A model generated the notes under the pieces. That model was not told the DNA's origin, did no database searches, and was given only the letters and a program-made list of their open reading frames with translations. Source: Sphingomonas ginsenosidimutans (GTDB lineage Bacteria > Pseudomonadota > Alphaproteobacteria > Sphingomonadales > Sphingomonadaceae). From it: a stretch of 64,000 nucleotides of DNA. Location of the stretch: contig NZ_NWVD01000004.1 in assembly GCF_002374835.1 (NCBI RefSeq), positions 62,001 to 126,000 of the forward strand. Reading direction: 5' to 3'. The translations under genes were made by a program, and so were the position numbers. Below, one piece after another: positions 53,574 through 61,721 of the stretch. How positions within the stretch are numbered: position 1 is the stretch's first letter; each line of letters begins with the position of its first letter.

Positions 53574-53785
53574 TCCACCAGCAACCCGACGCATGGTCCG
53601 CCGCCGACCCGGTCGGCATCGATGACGACGATTACGACCGCGCCGCCGCCACCGTCGCCGCCGCCGCGAACACCACCGCGTGGCAGTGCCTCGCAGGATT
53701 CGGGGTCGGCCTGGCGCTGTGCCTCGCCGCGGACCTCATCCGCGGCACCCACCACCTCGCCGCGCTGATCGGGCTGGCATCGTGA
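53570..53785 (+). CDS. Small single-span membrane protein, 71 aa
   Basis: A GTG start overlaps the preceding stop (GTGA). The product has an acidic N-terminus (GIDDDDYDRAAATVAAAANT) and a membrane span (CLAGFGVGLALCLAADLI). Adjacent to another small membrane protein, the two may act together. Confidence 0.5.
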   Translation: MIHQQPDAWSAADPVGIDDDDYDRAAATVAAAANTTAWQCLAGFGVGLALCLAADLIRGTHHLAALIGLAS

Positions 53786-54288
53786 CCGATCGGCTGGCTC
53801 AGGTGCAGGCCGAGGTCGCGCGCCACATGGACGCGATTGCCGCGCTGTTTCGGGAGGGGGCACGGGTCACCGTCATCGTGCGCAACCCGGAAGGCGAGCA
53901 GACACCCGGCGCCCAGGACTTTGTCATGACCGCGGACGATCTGTCGCGGGTGATCGACGTCGTCGAACGCCGCGCGGCAGCGATCGCTCCGCTCAGCAAC
54001 CGCGATCGCACTGTCCCGCCGACCATGATGGCGCCGGTTCACGAGGGCGGGGAGAAGCGCTCGGTCGTCATGACCAATTCCGCGATCCACACGATCCGGC
54101 TGGCCGAGGGGAATTTCGCGGCGATCGTGCTGTCGCGGCCGACCAGTGACGTGGCGGCAATAGCAATCCTCGATCGCGCCGAGGCCGCCGCGCAAATCCA
54201 GCTGCTGCGGAACGCGATCGACGACGCTGGTCGCCTCGATCGAGGCGAGCCAACGGCTCACGCCGCCCCGTCGCTGAGGAGGAACTGA
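53782..54288 (+). CDS. Hypothetical early protein, 168 aa
   Basis: GTG start in a GTGA overlap. The N-terminal half (MDAIAALFREGARVTVIVRN; VIDVVERRAAAIAPLSNRDR) shows an alpha/beta pattern and the C-terminal half is similar in layout (GEKRSVVMTNSAIHTIRLAE). No family recognised. Confidence 0.5.
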   Translation: MTDRLAQVQAEVARHMDAIAALFREGARVTVIVRNPEGEQTPGAQDFVMTADDLSRVIDVVERRAAAIAPLSNRDRTVPPTMMAPVHEGGEKRSVVMTNSAIHTIRLAEGNFAAIVLSRPTSDVAAIAILDRAEAAAQIQLLRNAIDDAGRLDRGEPTAHAAPSLRRN

Positions 54289-54290
54289 CG

Positions 54291-54413
54291 GTGAACCAGC
54301 CCGACTTTTTCCCCCGCGGTTTTGCCGGCGCGTGGAAACGACCACTGCGCGGTGTCCGACCCCGATCCTCCCAGGGATCGACCCACCCCCTCCGGACGGG
54401 GCGCGCGCGATGA
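54291..54413 (+). CDS. Small basic protein, 40 aa
   Basis: GTG 54291 has AGGAGG 8 nt upstream, the best ribosome-binding site in this operon. The product MNQPDFFPRGFAGAWKRPLR is Arg-rich. Its stop overlaps the next ATG (ATGA), so it probably mediates coupling to that gene if translated. Confidence 0.5.
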   Translation: MNQPDFFPRGFAGAWKRPLRGVRPRSSQGSTHPLRTGRAR

Positions 54414-54736
54414 CCGATCAGCGCCCGCGCACCAGCCCGATGCCCGACGACGCAGCCGCGATCGGTCAGGCGCTCATCGATCGCCTGAAGCCGGAACTCG
54501 ACTCGGCCTTCGCGCAGGTCGCCGCGCTGCCGGGCAACCCGGCCGAGCGCGAGAACGACGCGCTGTCGATCATCGCCAGCCTCGGTGGCTTCGTCGGCCT
54601 GCAGCTGACCGGCCGGCTCATCGCCACCAAGCGCATCGACCCCGAAACCGCGCTGACCATCGCCTGCGAGACGATGGCCGACCGGATGTGCGCGGAGGTT
54701 GCCGGTGTCATCCTCGGCGTGGGGAAGGAGCGGTGA
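54410..54736 (+). CDS. Hypothetical early protein, 108 aa
   Basis: The product contains AIGQALIDRLKPELDSAFAQ, IIASLGGFVGLQLTGRLIAT and ETALTIACETMADRMC, a helical protein. It overlaps the genes on both sides by 4 nt. No family recognised. Confidence 0.5.
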   Translation: MTDQRPRTSPMPDDAAAIGQALIDRLKPELDSAFAQVAALPGNPAERENDALSIIASLGGFVGLQLTGRLIATKRIDPETALTIACETMADRMCAEVAGVILGVGKER

Positions 54737-55161
54737 CCGACGCGCCCCCGCAGCCGCTGCCCGACCTGCTCCACGACTGGGCTTGCCGCACCATCGGCGA
54801 GGACGGCTTCGGCATCCCGAACGCCTTCGTCGTCGACGCAACCGGCGCACTGACGATCATGGCGCTCGTCGTCCCGCCGGACGCGGCGTACCGGTACATG
54901 CTCGCCCACTGGGCGAAGGAACAGCCGCGCGAGATGATCTTCGCCCTCGATCGCTTCGCGCGGCCTGAGCAGGGCACGACGCTGGGCGATCTGCTGGCTG
55001 GCTGGCACTTCACGCGCGAAAAGCCCCGCCCGTTCATCATCGAGTACCAGTACGAACCCCGGATCGTGAAGCCGGTCGACTGGGAAAACCCGTTCTGGAA
55101 CGCGGGGCTGACCCGCGAACTGAACCAGCACCTGCGCGATCATCTGGGCGTGCCGCGCTGA
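54733..55161 (+). CDS. Hypothetical early protein, 142 aa
   Basis: GTG start in a GTGA overlap. The product has DLLHDWACRTIGEDGFGIPN, FVVDATGALTIMALV, EMIFALDRFARPEQGTTLGD and a conserved-looking C-terminus (VDWENPFWNAGLTRELN). No family recognised; an alpha/beta fold is likely. Confidence 0.55.
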   Translation: MTDAPPQPLPDLLHDWACRTIGEDGFGIPNAFVVDATGALTIMALVVPPDAAYRYMLAHWAKEQPREMIFALDRFARPEQGTTLGDLLAGWHFTREKPRPFIIEYQYEPRIVKPVDWENPFWNAGLTRELNQHLRDHLGVPR

Positions 55162-55472
55162 TGCCGATCGAGCGCATCGACCGCGACTGGATCGCGCAGC
55201 ACGCCGCCACTCAGCTGGTGTTCCACGCCAACATGGGCGACCGCCACCTGCTCCAGCGCCGCGTCCTCGACCGTCGCGACGGACGCCCGATCGGTCTGCG
55301 CTACGCCGACACCAGCTACAAGCGGACGAAGCGCAACGGCGACCTCGCCGGCACGTCGGTGCGCACCTGGTCGGTCGAGGGCCACGACCAGGCGCTTGCC
55401 ACGCTCGACGAGGCGCTGGAGATCCTCCACGTCCAGCGCCTCGGCGCGCTCCCGGCCGCGGCGCGCGGATGA
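55161..55472 (+). CDS. Hypothetical early protein, 103 aa
   Basis: The product MPIERIDRDWIAQHAATQLV, with HANMGDRHLLQRRVLDRRDG and KRTKRNGDLAGTSVRTWSVE, is basic in the middle. Stop-start overlap (TGATG) with the gene before. No family recognised. Confidence 0.5.
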   Translation: MPIERIDRDWIAQHAATQLVFHANMGDRHLLQRRVLDRRDGRPIGLRYADTSYKRTKRNGDLAGTSVRTWSVEGHDQALATLDEALEILHVQRLGALPAAARG

Positions 55473-55837
55473 GGGTCACGCGCGTCAAATGGACCCCGGC
55501 GATGGTCGAGCGGCTTGCCGAGCGCGCGCGTCAGGGCTGGACCGGCCAGCAGATCGGCGACGAGCTGGGCGTCTCGCGCAGCGCCGCCATCGCGCGGCTG
55601 TCGCGCCTGCGCGCCGCCGGCGACCCGCGCGTGCCGCCGGCGCGGGCGAACCCTGTCCAGCCTGGCCGCCGCCCCGACCTCGACCCGCCCGTCACGCTCG
55701 CCGATCAGGTGGCCGAGGATATTTCCCGCGGCGCCTCGTCCTTCGCGTCGATCGCGCGCGTGCGCGGCGTGTCGACCCGTGAGGTGAAGGCAGCGTGGTC
55801 GACCATCGTCGAGCGGCTCGGCTGGCAGGTGTCATGA
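55469..55837 (+). CDS. GcrA-like HTH protein
   Basis: The 122-residue protein starts MRVTRVKWTPAMVERLAERA and continues RQGWTGQQIGDELGVSRSAA, IARLSRLRAAGDP, closely resembling the N-terminal HTH of GcrA, which binds sigma-70 and reads m6A at GANTC sites in alphaproteobacteria. A second HTH-like part (SFASIARVRGVSTREVKAAW) follows. It might hijack the host cell-cycle transcription programme; this is inference. Confidence 0.65.
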   Translation: MRVTRVKWTPAMVERLAERARQGWTGQQIGDELGVSRSAAIARLSRLRAAGDPRVPPARANPVQPGRRPDLDPPVTLADQVAEDISRGASSFASIARVRGVSTREVKAAWSTIVERLGWQVS

Positions 55838-56106
55838 TCTGCTTCCGCGACCGCACCTTCTGCACCGCGGCCTGCGCAACGCAGGGGTGCGAACAGCGCC
55901 TGACCAGCGACGTCAGCGCGGCGGCACGCGCTTGGTGGGGCACGCCGGGCGCCCCGATCGCGGTCGCGGACCGCAGTGCCAGCTGCGCCGACTTCACCCC
56001 GGACGGTTCGGGGAGCCGTCCGGAGCCGACTCCCGTCCCCATCACCAGCACGCCGGCGGCCGTCACCGCCGGTGCGCATCCACGCAAGCCGGAGACCCGA
56101 CCGTGA
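55834..56106 (+). CDS. Cys-rich small early protein, 90 aa
   Basis: The product MICFRDRTFCTAACATQGCE has four cysteines in the first 20 residues, then WGTPGAPIAVADRSASCADF and a Pro/Thr tail. This pattern recalls a short conserved protein of proteobacterial phages and probably binds zinc. ATGA overlap with the previous gene. Confidence 0.65.
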   Translation: MICFRDRTFCTAACATQGCEQRLTSDVSAAARAWWGTPGAPIAVADRSASCADFTPDGSGSRPEPTPVPITSTPAAVTAGAHPRKPETRP

Positions 56107-57977
56107 CTAGCACGAAGCAGAAGATCCGTAAGCAGCTGACGCTCGATCAGATCCGCCTCAGCCCGCTCAACGTCCGCCGCACGCCGCGCGAGCAGGAAGA
56201 CACGTCGGCGCTCGAGGAGCTGATCCTCCAGCAGGGCCTGCGCGTCCCGATCGAGGTGCACCAGATGCGCGGGTCGAAGGGGACGTGGGGCGCCTTCGCC
56301 GGCCGGCGCCGCTACTATGCGATCGGGCGGCTGATCGAGCGCGGCGACATGGCCGCGGACGCGCCGGTCGAGGTCATCGACCACGTCGGCTATTCGGACG
56401 CCGAGCTGATCGAGATGTCGATCACCGAAAACCTGCCGCGCGTCGACATGGAGGATCACGAGCTGTTCGCCGGCGTCGCGCGCGCGGCCGCGCTCGGCCA
56501 CGACGTCGCGCAGATCACGCAGGCGCTCGGCCAGCCGGACGAGGCGCGCGTCGCGAAATGGATCCGCCTCGGCCGGCTGGCGAAGCCGGTCTTCGACGCC
56601 TTCGTGGCCAAGCAGATCGATATCGACCAGGCCCGCGCCTACGCCGCCACCGAGGACAACGCGCTCCAGGAAGCGGTGTTCGACCGCTTGGGTCGATTCG
56701 CGCCGGCGCGCCAGATCCGCGCCGCGCTGAAGATCGGCGACGCCACCAGCCGCCGGCACCTGATGTTCGTCGGCGAGGCGATCTATCGCGCCGCCGGCGG
56801 TCGGTACGAACTCGACCTGTTCGCGGAGACGGCCGACGATCGCGGGCGCGTCGTCGATGAAGGGCTGCTGGAAAAGCTGGTCGAGGAGAAACTGGCGACG
56901 GTTCGCGACCAGGTGCGCGCCACCTGCAACCGGCCCGACCTGCGCTTCATCGCTGAGCCACCGAAGCACGGCGGGCTGGTCGACTCCGTCCTCGCCGTCA
57001 CCCCGCAGAAGCAGGGCGCGCACCTGAAAGTGGGTGACGGGGTGGTGGCCCACATCGACATCGATGGCGCCGGCGAGCCGGTCGTCTCCTACTGGTGGGA
57101 GAGCCGGAAGGCGAAATTCGGCAAGGACAAACCGAAGGAGGCCACGCCGGTCTCGACCGGCCCGATCGGCAACGCGATCGCCGACCCGTACCAGGCCAAG
57201 CCGCGCGCCGACGCCGCGATCCGCCGCGAGGAGGGGTTGAGCCAGGACGCCACCTTCGCGCTCCGCGCCATGCGCAAGGCGATCCTGCGCGCCGCGCTGG
57301 TCGCCGACGCGGAGGCGGGCGGGGCCGAGGGCCTGGACTATCTCGTCTTCGCCCAGGCGCGGATGCTCCTCGACATCCGCCGGCCGGCGAACGTGGGCAT
57401 GCACGCGATCAGCACGCCGCACGACGTCGGGGTGTCCTTCGACGCGCAGGAGCTGGCGCGCGGCATGACCAAGGACATGCCGGCGCACCGCGCGCTGGGG
57501 GACGCGATCGCGCTCATTACCCGGCAAAGGTGGTTCACGGAGCCGGACGTTGCGCGAGGATACTCGCTGTACCGCGCCGCGGACGAGGTGATGAAGCGGG
57601 TCACCGCGGCGCTCGTCGCCGGCATGGCGCTGGAGCGCAGCCTCGCGGCCGACGGCTATCAGATGCCGATCCACGACGTCGTCGCGCACCACGTCGGCGC
57701 CGATCGCGACGACCAGGTCCGCCGCCGCTGGTGGGCGCCGAGCGTCGACTTCGTGGATTTCTTTCCCAAGGACCAGCGCGCGGCGCTCGCGGACCCCTTC
57801 GTCGACCGCGCCACCGCGGCGAACTGGCCGAAGCTGAAGTCGGCCGATCTCACCACCGCCGTCGTCGCCGCGCTCACCCGCGACGGCAGCAAAGGCGCCA
57901 GCTGGATCCACCCGCTGCTGCGCTTCACTGCCCCCGACGCGCCCGCCGGCGCCGAGCTGAAGGAGGCCGCGGAATGA
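56103..57977 (+). CDS. ParB/RepB-like protein, 624 aa
   Basis: GTG start in a GTGA overlap. The N-terminal ParB domain has LTLDQIRLSPLNVRRTPREQ, the catalytic box AGRRRYYAIGRLIERG and SITENLPRVDMEDHELFAGV, then a HTH (VAQITQALGQPDEARVAKWI). The remaining 400 residues form a large domain with RDQVRATCNRPDLRFIAEPP. It is far longer than chromosomal ParB and has no ParA partner here. It may bind DNA and use CTP for partition, replication or packaging. Confidence 0.85.
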   Translation: MTSTKQKIRKQLTLDQIRLSPLNVRRTPREQEDTSALEELILQQGLRVPIEVHQMRGSKGTWGAFAGRRRYYAIGRLIERGDMAADAPVEVIDHVGYSDAELIEMSITENLPRVDMEDHELFAGVARAAALGHDVAQITQALGQPDEARVAKWIRLGRLAKPVFDAFVAKQIDIDQARAYAATEDNALQEAVFDRLGRFAPARQIRAALKIGDATSRRHLMFVGEAIYRAAGGRYELDLFAETADDRGRVVDEGLLEKLVEEKLATVRDQVRATCNRPDLRFIAEPPKHGGLVDSVLAVTPQKQGAHLKVGDGVVAHIDIDGAGEPVVSYWWESRKAKFGKDKPKEATPVSTGPIGNAIADPYQAKPRADAAIRREEGLSQDATFALRAMRKAILRAALVADAEAGGAEGLDYLVFAQARMLLDIRRPANVGMHAISTPHDVGVSFDAQELARGMTKDMPAHRALGDAIALITRQRWFTEPDVARGYSLYRAADEVMKRVTAALVAGMALERSLAADGYQMPIHDVVAHHVGADRDDQVRRRWWAPSVDFVDFFPKDQRAALADPFVDRATAANWPKLKSADLTTAVVAALTRDGSKGASWIHPLLRFTAPDAPAGAELKEAAE

Positions 57978-58281
57978 ACGACCACGTGATCGATGATCTC
58001 GGCCGCAAGATCTCTGCCGCGATGCAGGATCTGCTCAACCGCGAAATGCGGATCGCATCCGCCGTCCTCGACAGCCACGATCAACTCTACCTGCTGAACA
58101 AGCTGGCCGCGGGCGTGTCGGCCGGCGCCGTGCTTGCGGGCCTGCAGCTGCGCAAGGAGGGCTTGGATCCTGACCCCACCTACGACGAATTTGCGGACTC
58201 GCTCCGGCAGATGGTCGGCGCGCTGAAGCCGACCTACCTCGACGCGTTGCGGGCCATGGAAACCAAGAAGGCGGTGGCGCA

Positions 58282-58285
<4 letters not shown>
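57974..58285 (+). CDS. Hypothetical early protein, 103 aa
   Basis: The product MNDHVIDDLGRKISAAMQDL is helical, with SAVLDSHDQLYLLNKLAAGV and DEFADSLRQMVGALKPTYLD. It is ATGA-coupled to the ParB-like gene before and the repeat-bearing gene after. Role unknown. Confidence 0.55.
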
Positions 58286-58545
<260 letters not shown>

Positions 58546-58549
58546 GGCG

Positions 58550-58798
58550 ATGATCCGCCATCACCCCGCCATCTCGGCGTCGCCGACCCCACCGCCGCAA
58601 CGCGGCCGGTTCCTGCGAATGCCCGACGTCGTCCGCTCGGTCGGGCTGAGCCAGGCCACGATCAACCGCCTCCACCGCGCCGGCGATTTCCCACGCAAGG
58701 TGCGAATCGGCCCCAACTCCACCGGCTGGTGGGAGAGCGAGATCGACGCCTGGAAGGCCGATCGCGAGCAAGTGCCGCGCTCCAACGAAAGAAACTGA
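58550..58798 (+). CDS. AlpA-like excisionase/regulator
   Basis: The 82-residue protein has the AlpA HTH: FLRMPDVVRSVGLSQATINR, LHRAGDFPRKVRIGPNSTGW, WESEIDAWKADRE. These proteins act as excisionases or activate integrase genes. It lies 91 bp from attR, the usual place for xis. GAGG for its ribosome lies in the end of the repeat-bearing gene, linking its translation to that gene. Confidence 0.88.
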   Translation: MIRHHPAISASPTPPPQRGRFLRMPDVVRSVGLSQATINRLHRAGDFPRKVRIGPNSTGWWESEIDAWKADREQVPRSNERN

Positions 58799-58809
58799 GC
58801 CGCGCCGAA

Positions 58810-58830
58810 GGGGGCACCAGCGGGGGCATC
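58810..58830. repeat. Right-end copies of the GGGGGCA(T/C)C motif
   Basis: GGGGGCACC (58810-58818) and GGGGGCATC (58822-58830), 12 bp apart, match the series next to attL in sequence, spacing and orientation. They probably form the other arm of attP. Confidence 0.5.
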
Positions 58831-58889
58831 GGCCGTCGCCACCGCGAAAAAACAGACGTAATACCGGGGAGTTAGCCGTGCAGTTTTCG

Positions 58890-58907
58890 TCCTACTCAGG
58901 GAGCCAC
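58890..58907. repeat. attR core, 18 bp
   Basis: TCCTACTCAGGGAGCCAC is identical to the tRNA-Asn 3' end at 16474-16491. Host DNA resumes at 58908. The stretch 58908-59046 holds no gene apart from a ribosome-binding site for the SDR gene. Confidence 0.93.
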
Positions 58908-59046
58908 TTCTTTTCTGGATATCGTCGGCCACCATCACGCCAGGCGTATCGCCATGGCACTTTCGTCGTGCCCGGTTTCTAAAACGATCGACTTGCATCG
59001 TCCCTGCGGGGCGGCCATGCCATTTCCAACGACAAGGGAGAGGATG

Positions 59047-59829
59047 ATGGCCGAGTTTGCTGGCAAGCATGTGTTCGTCGCGGGGGCGTCGAGCGGGATC
59101 AACCTGGAGATCGCGCACGCCTTCGGCGCGGCCGGCGCGAAGGTGACGGTGCTGAGCCGCAGCGAGGAGAAGATCGCGGCGGCGGCGCAGGGTCTTCGCG
59201 ATGCGGGGGCGACCGCGCTGGGGATTGCGTGCGATGTGCGCGACTATGCGGGGCTGGAGGCGGCGTTCGCGCAAGGCGTGGCGGCGCACGGCCCGGTCGA
59301 CGTGCTGGTTTCGGGTGCGGCGGGCAATTTTCTGGCGCCCGCGTTGAAGACCAGCGCTAACGCCTTCAAGACCGTGATCGATATCGACCTGCTGGGCACA
59401 TACAACGTGTTCCGCGCCAGCTGGGATCACCTCACCAAGCCGGGGGCGTCACTGATCGCGATCACCGCGGGGCAGGCGGTGCACCCGATGGCGTTTCAGA
59501 TTCACGCCTGCGCCGCGAAGGCCGGGGTCAATATGGTCACCAAGTGCCTGGCGCTGGAATGGGGACCGGCGGGCGTGCGCGTCAACGCCATCTCCCCCGG
59601 CCCGATCGCTGATACCGAGGGGATGCGCCGGCTGGCCGACCCGGTGCGCGAGGCGAAGATCAAGAAGTCGCTGCCGCTGCGCGATTACGGGACCAAGGCG
59701 GATATCGCGGAAGCGGCGATGTTCCTGTCGGGCCCGGCGGCCAAATATATCACCGGCACGATCCTGAACGTCGACGGCGGCAACGACCTGGGCGATGCCA
59801 GCGCCGATGCACTGGCCATCGGGGGGTGA
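59047..59829 (+). CDS. SDR oxidoreductase, 2,4-dienoyl-CoA reductase type
   Basis: The 260-residue protein has the Rossmann start VFVAGASSGINLEIAHAFGA, the SGAAGNF motif and RVNAISPGPIADTEGMRRL. The usual Tyr-x-x-x-Lys site is replaced by a QIHACAAKAG segment that keeps the Lys, as in the peroxisomal/mitochondrial-type 2,4-dienoyl-CoA reductases. It thus probably reduces unsaturated acyl-CoA with NADPH in fatty-acid oxidation. GGAG precedes the ATG at 59047 (another ATG at 59044). Confidence 0.8.
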   Translation: MAEFAGKHVFVAGASSGINLEIAHAFGAAGAKVTVLSRSEEKIAAAAQGLRDAGATALGIACDVRDYAGLEAAFAQGVAAHGPVDVLVSGAAGNFLAPALKTSANAFKTVIDIDLLGTYNVFRASWDHLTKPGASLIAITAGQAVHPMAFQIHACAAKAGVNMVTKCLALEWGPAGVRVNAISPGPIADTEGMRRLADPVREAKIKKSLPLRDYGTKADIAEAAMFLSGPAAKYITGTILNVDGGNDLGDASADALAIGG

Positions 59830-59850
59830 CGCCCCCGCCGCGCCGCGCGG

Positions 59851-60630
59851 TCAGGCGATGAACTGTTCCATCGTGATGCGATCGTCGAGCGCATGTTCGG
59901 GATCGAACAGCAGCGTCAACTCGCGCGCGCGGTCCATCGCGATATCGACCTGCGCGACGTCGCGGATCTCGCGCTGATCGGCGACTGCCGAGACCGGGCG
60001 CTTGGCGGCGTCGAGCACCCGTAGCGCAACGCGCGCACGGTCCGGCAGGATCGCGCCGCGCCAGCGCCGAGGGCGAAACGCGCTGATCGCCGTCAGCGCC
60101 AGCATCTGCGATCCCAGCGGCAGGATCGGACCGTGCGCGGAGAGGTTGTAGGCGGTGGATCCCGCAGGCGTGGCGACGAGGATGCCGTCGCACGACAGTT
60201 CGTCCAGCACGATGCGGTCGTTGACCTTCACCTCGATCTTCGCGGTCTGCCGCGTTTCGCGCAGCAGCGACACTTCGTTGATCGCGGGCAACGTATGGAC
60301 CCGGCCGTCCACCCCCACGGCGGTGGCGGTCAGCGGGGTCACCTGGAACGCGCGCGCACGCTCGATCCGGCCGTCCAGATCGTGGCGGCGCCATTCGTTC
60401 ATCATGAAGCCGACGGTGCCCAGGTTCATCCCGAACACCGGGATGATCGGCCGCCGCCGCTCCAGCAGAATATGCAGCGTCTGGAGCATGAAGCCGTCGC
60501 CGCCCAGCGCGACGACCAGATCGGCATCGTCGAGCGAGCACCAGTCCCAGGCATCGGCCAGTTCGGCGCGCGCCGCCTGCGCGGGCGGGGTGGGCGAGGC
60601 GACCAGCGCCCGCCGCGGATAGCGGCTCAT
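59851..60630 (-). CDS. nadK: NAD kinase
   Basis: The 259-residue protein has LVVALGGDGFMLQTLH with the GGDG motif, FGMNLGTVGFMMN, INEVSLLRETRQTAKIEV with the NE motif, and DGILVATPAGSTAYNLSA. It makes NADP from NAD and ATP. The start overlaps the moaA stop, so the two are co-translated. Confidence 0.95.
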   Translation of the reverse strand: MSRYPRRALVASPTPPAQAARAELADAWDWCSLDDADLVVALGGDGFMLQTLHILLERRRPIIPVFGMNLGTVGFMMNEWRRHDLDGRIERARAFQVTPLTATAVGVDGRVHTLPAINEVSLLRETRQTAKIEVKVNDRIVLDELSCDGILVATPAGSTAYNLSAHGPILPLGSQMLALTAISAFRPRRWRGAILPDRARVALRVLDAAKRPVSAVADQREIRDVAQVDIAMDRARELTLLFDPEHALDDRITMEQFIA

Positions 60631-61634
60631 CCCCCGGTCACGCTCATGTGGCGCGACACCGCCGGCGCGGCATCGCGCGCGATGCGGAAATCGTGGCGGC
60701 GCGGCTTGGTGGTCAACGCATCCTCGATCGCGGCGTCGAGCGCCGCTACGCCGCCGTCGCGCAGCGCCGCGCGCAGATTGCGCTGATCGTCATGGCCCAG
60801 GCAGGTGTACAGCCGCCCCTCGGTCGTCAGCCGGACGCGGTTGCAGCCGTCGCAGAAATTGGCGGTCAGCGGCGAGATGAGACCGAGCCGCGTGCCCGTC
60901 CCCTCGATCCGCCAGTAGCGCGCCGGACCGCCGGTTCCGTTCGTATCGCGGACCAGCGGGAACAGCGGGTCGAGCCGCTCCTTCACCGCGGTGAGCGGCA
61001 GGAACCGATCGGTGCGATCCTCATCGATCGCGCCCAGCGGCATCGTCTCGATCAGGGTCAGGTCGTGCCCCTGCGCGATGCACCAGTCGAGCATCGCGGG
61101 AATGTCGTCCTCGTTCAGGCCCTTCAGCGCAACCATGTTGATCTTCACAGTCAGCCCTGCGTCGCGCGCGGCGGCGATACCGTCCAGCACCTGCGCGATA
61201 TCGCCGTGGCGGGTGATGAAGCGGAAGCGATCGGCGTCGAGCGTATCGACGCTGACGTTCAGGCGGCGGATTCCCGCGTCATACAGCGCGGCGGCATGAT
61301 CGCGCAGCCGGGTGCCGTTGGTGGTCATCGTCAGTTCGTCGAGCGGCCCGCCGACATGCCGGCCCAGCCGCTGCACCAGTTGCAGCACGTCGCGCCGCAC
61401 CAGCGGTTCGCCGCCGGACAGCCGCACCTTGCGCACGCCGCGCGCGATGAAGCGTTCGGCGATCACCGCCAGCTCCTCCAGCGTGGCGATCTTCGCACGC
61501 GGCAGGAAGGTCATCTCCTCCGCCATGCAATAGCGGCAGCGCAGGTCGCAGCGATCGGTAACGGAGATGCGCAGATAGCGGATCGTCCGGCCGAACCCGT
61601 CGACCAGCGGCGCTTGCGTCCTGTTTTCGGTCAT
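60627..61634 (-). CDS. moaA: GTP 3',8-cyclase MoaA
   Basis: The 335-residue radical SAM enzyme has SVTDRCDLRCRYCM with the CxxxCxxC cluster near residue 24-31, VRLSGGEPLVRRDV, and the C-terminal second cluster ANFCDGCNRVRLTTEGRLYT CLG. It catalyses the first step of molybdenum cofactor synthesis. The GG C-terminal end is present (SVTGG). Start at MTENRTQ; an in-frame ATG 27 nt upstream is possible. Confidence 0.95.
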   Translation of the reverse strand: MTENRTQAPLVDGFGRTIRYLRISVTDRCDLRCRYCMAEEMTFLPRAKIATLEELAVIAERFIARGVRKVRLSGGEPLVRRDVLQLVQRLGRHVGGPLDELTMTTNGTRLRDHAAALYDAGIRRLNVSVDTLDADRFRFITRHGDIAQVLDGIAAARDAGLTVKINMVALKGLNEDDIPAMLDWCIAQGHDLTLIETMPLGAIDEDRTDRFLPLTAVKERLDPLFPLVRDTNGTGGPARYWRIEGTGTRLGLISPLTANFCDGCNRVRLTTEGRLYTCLGHDDQRNLRAALRDGGVAALDAAIEDALTTKPRRHDFRIARDAAPAVSRHMSVTGG

Positions 61635-61721
61635 CTGCGTCACAACGAAAGAGCTAGGCATCTGTTCATCCGGGAGCAAGAGCCGATTGCCCCGCCTGTC
61701 CCGCCCCCTTACGAGGCGGGG

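Noticed and set aside
55692..57911. A 739-codon minus-strand frame opposite the ParB-like gene
   Set aside because: No recognisable motif, and it runs against the overlapping early operon.
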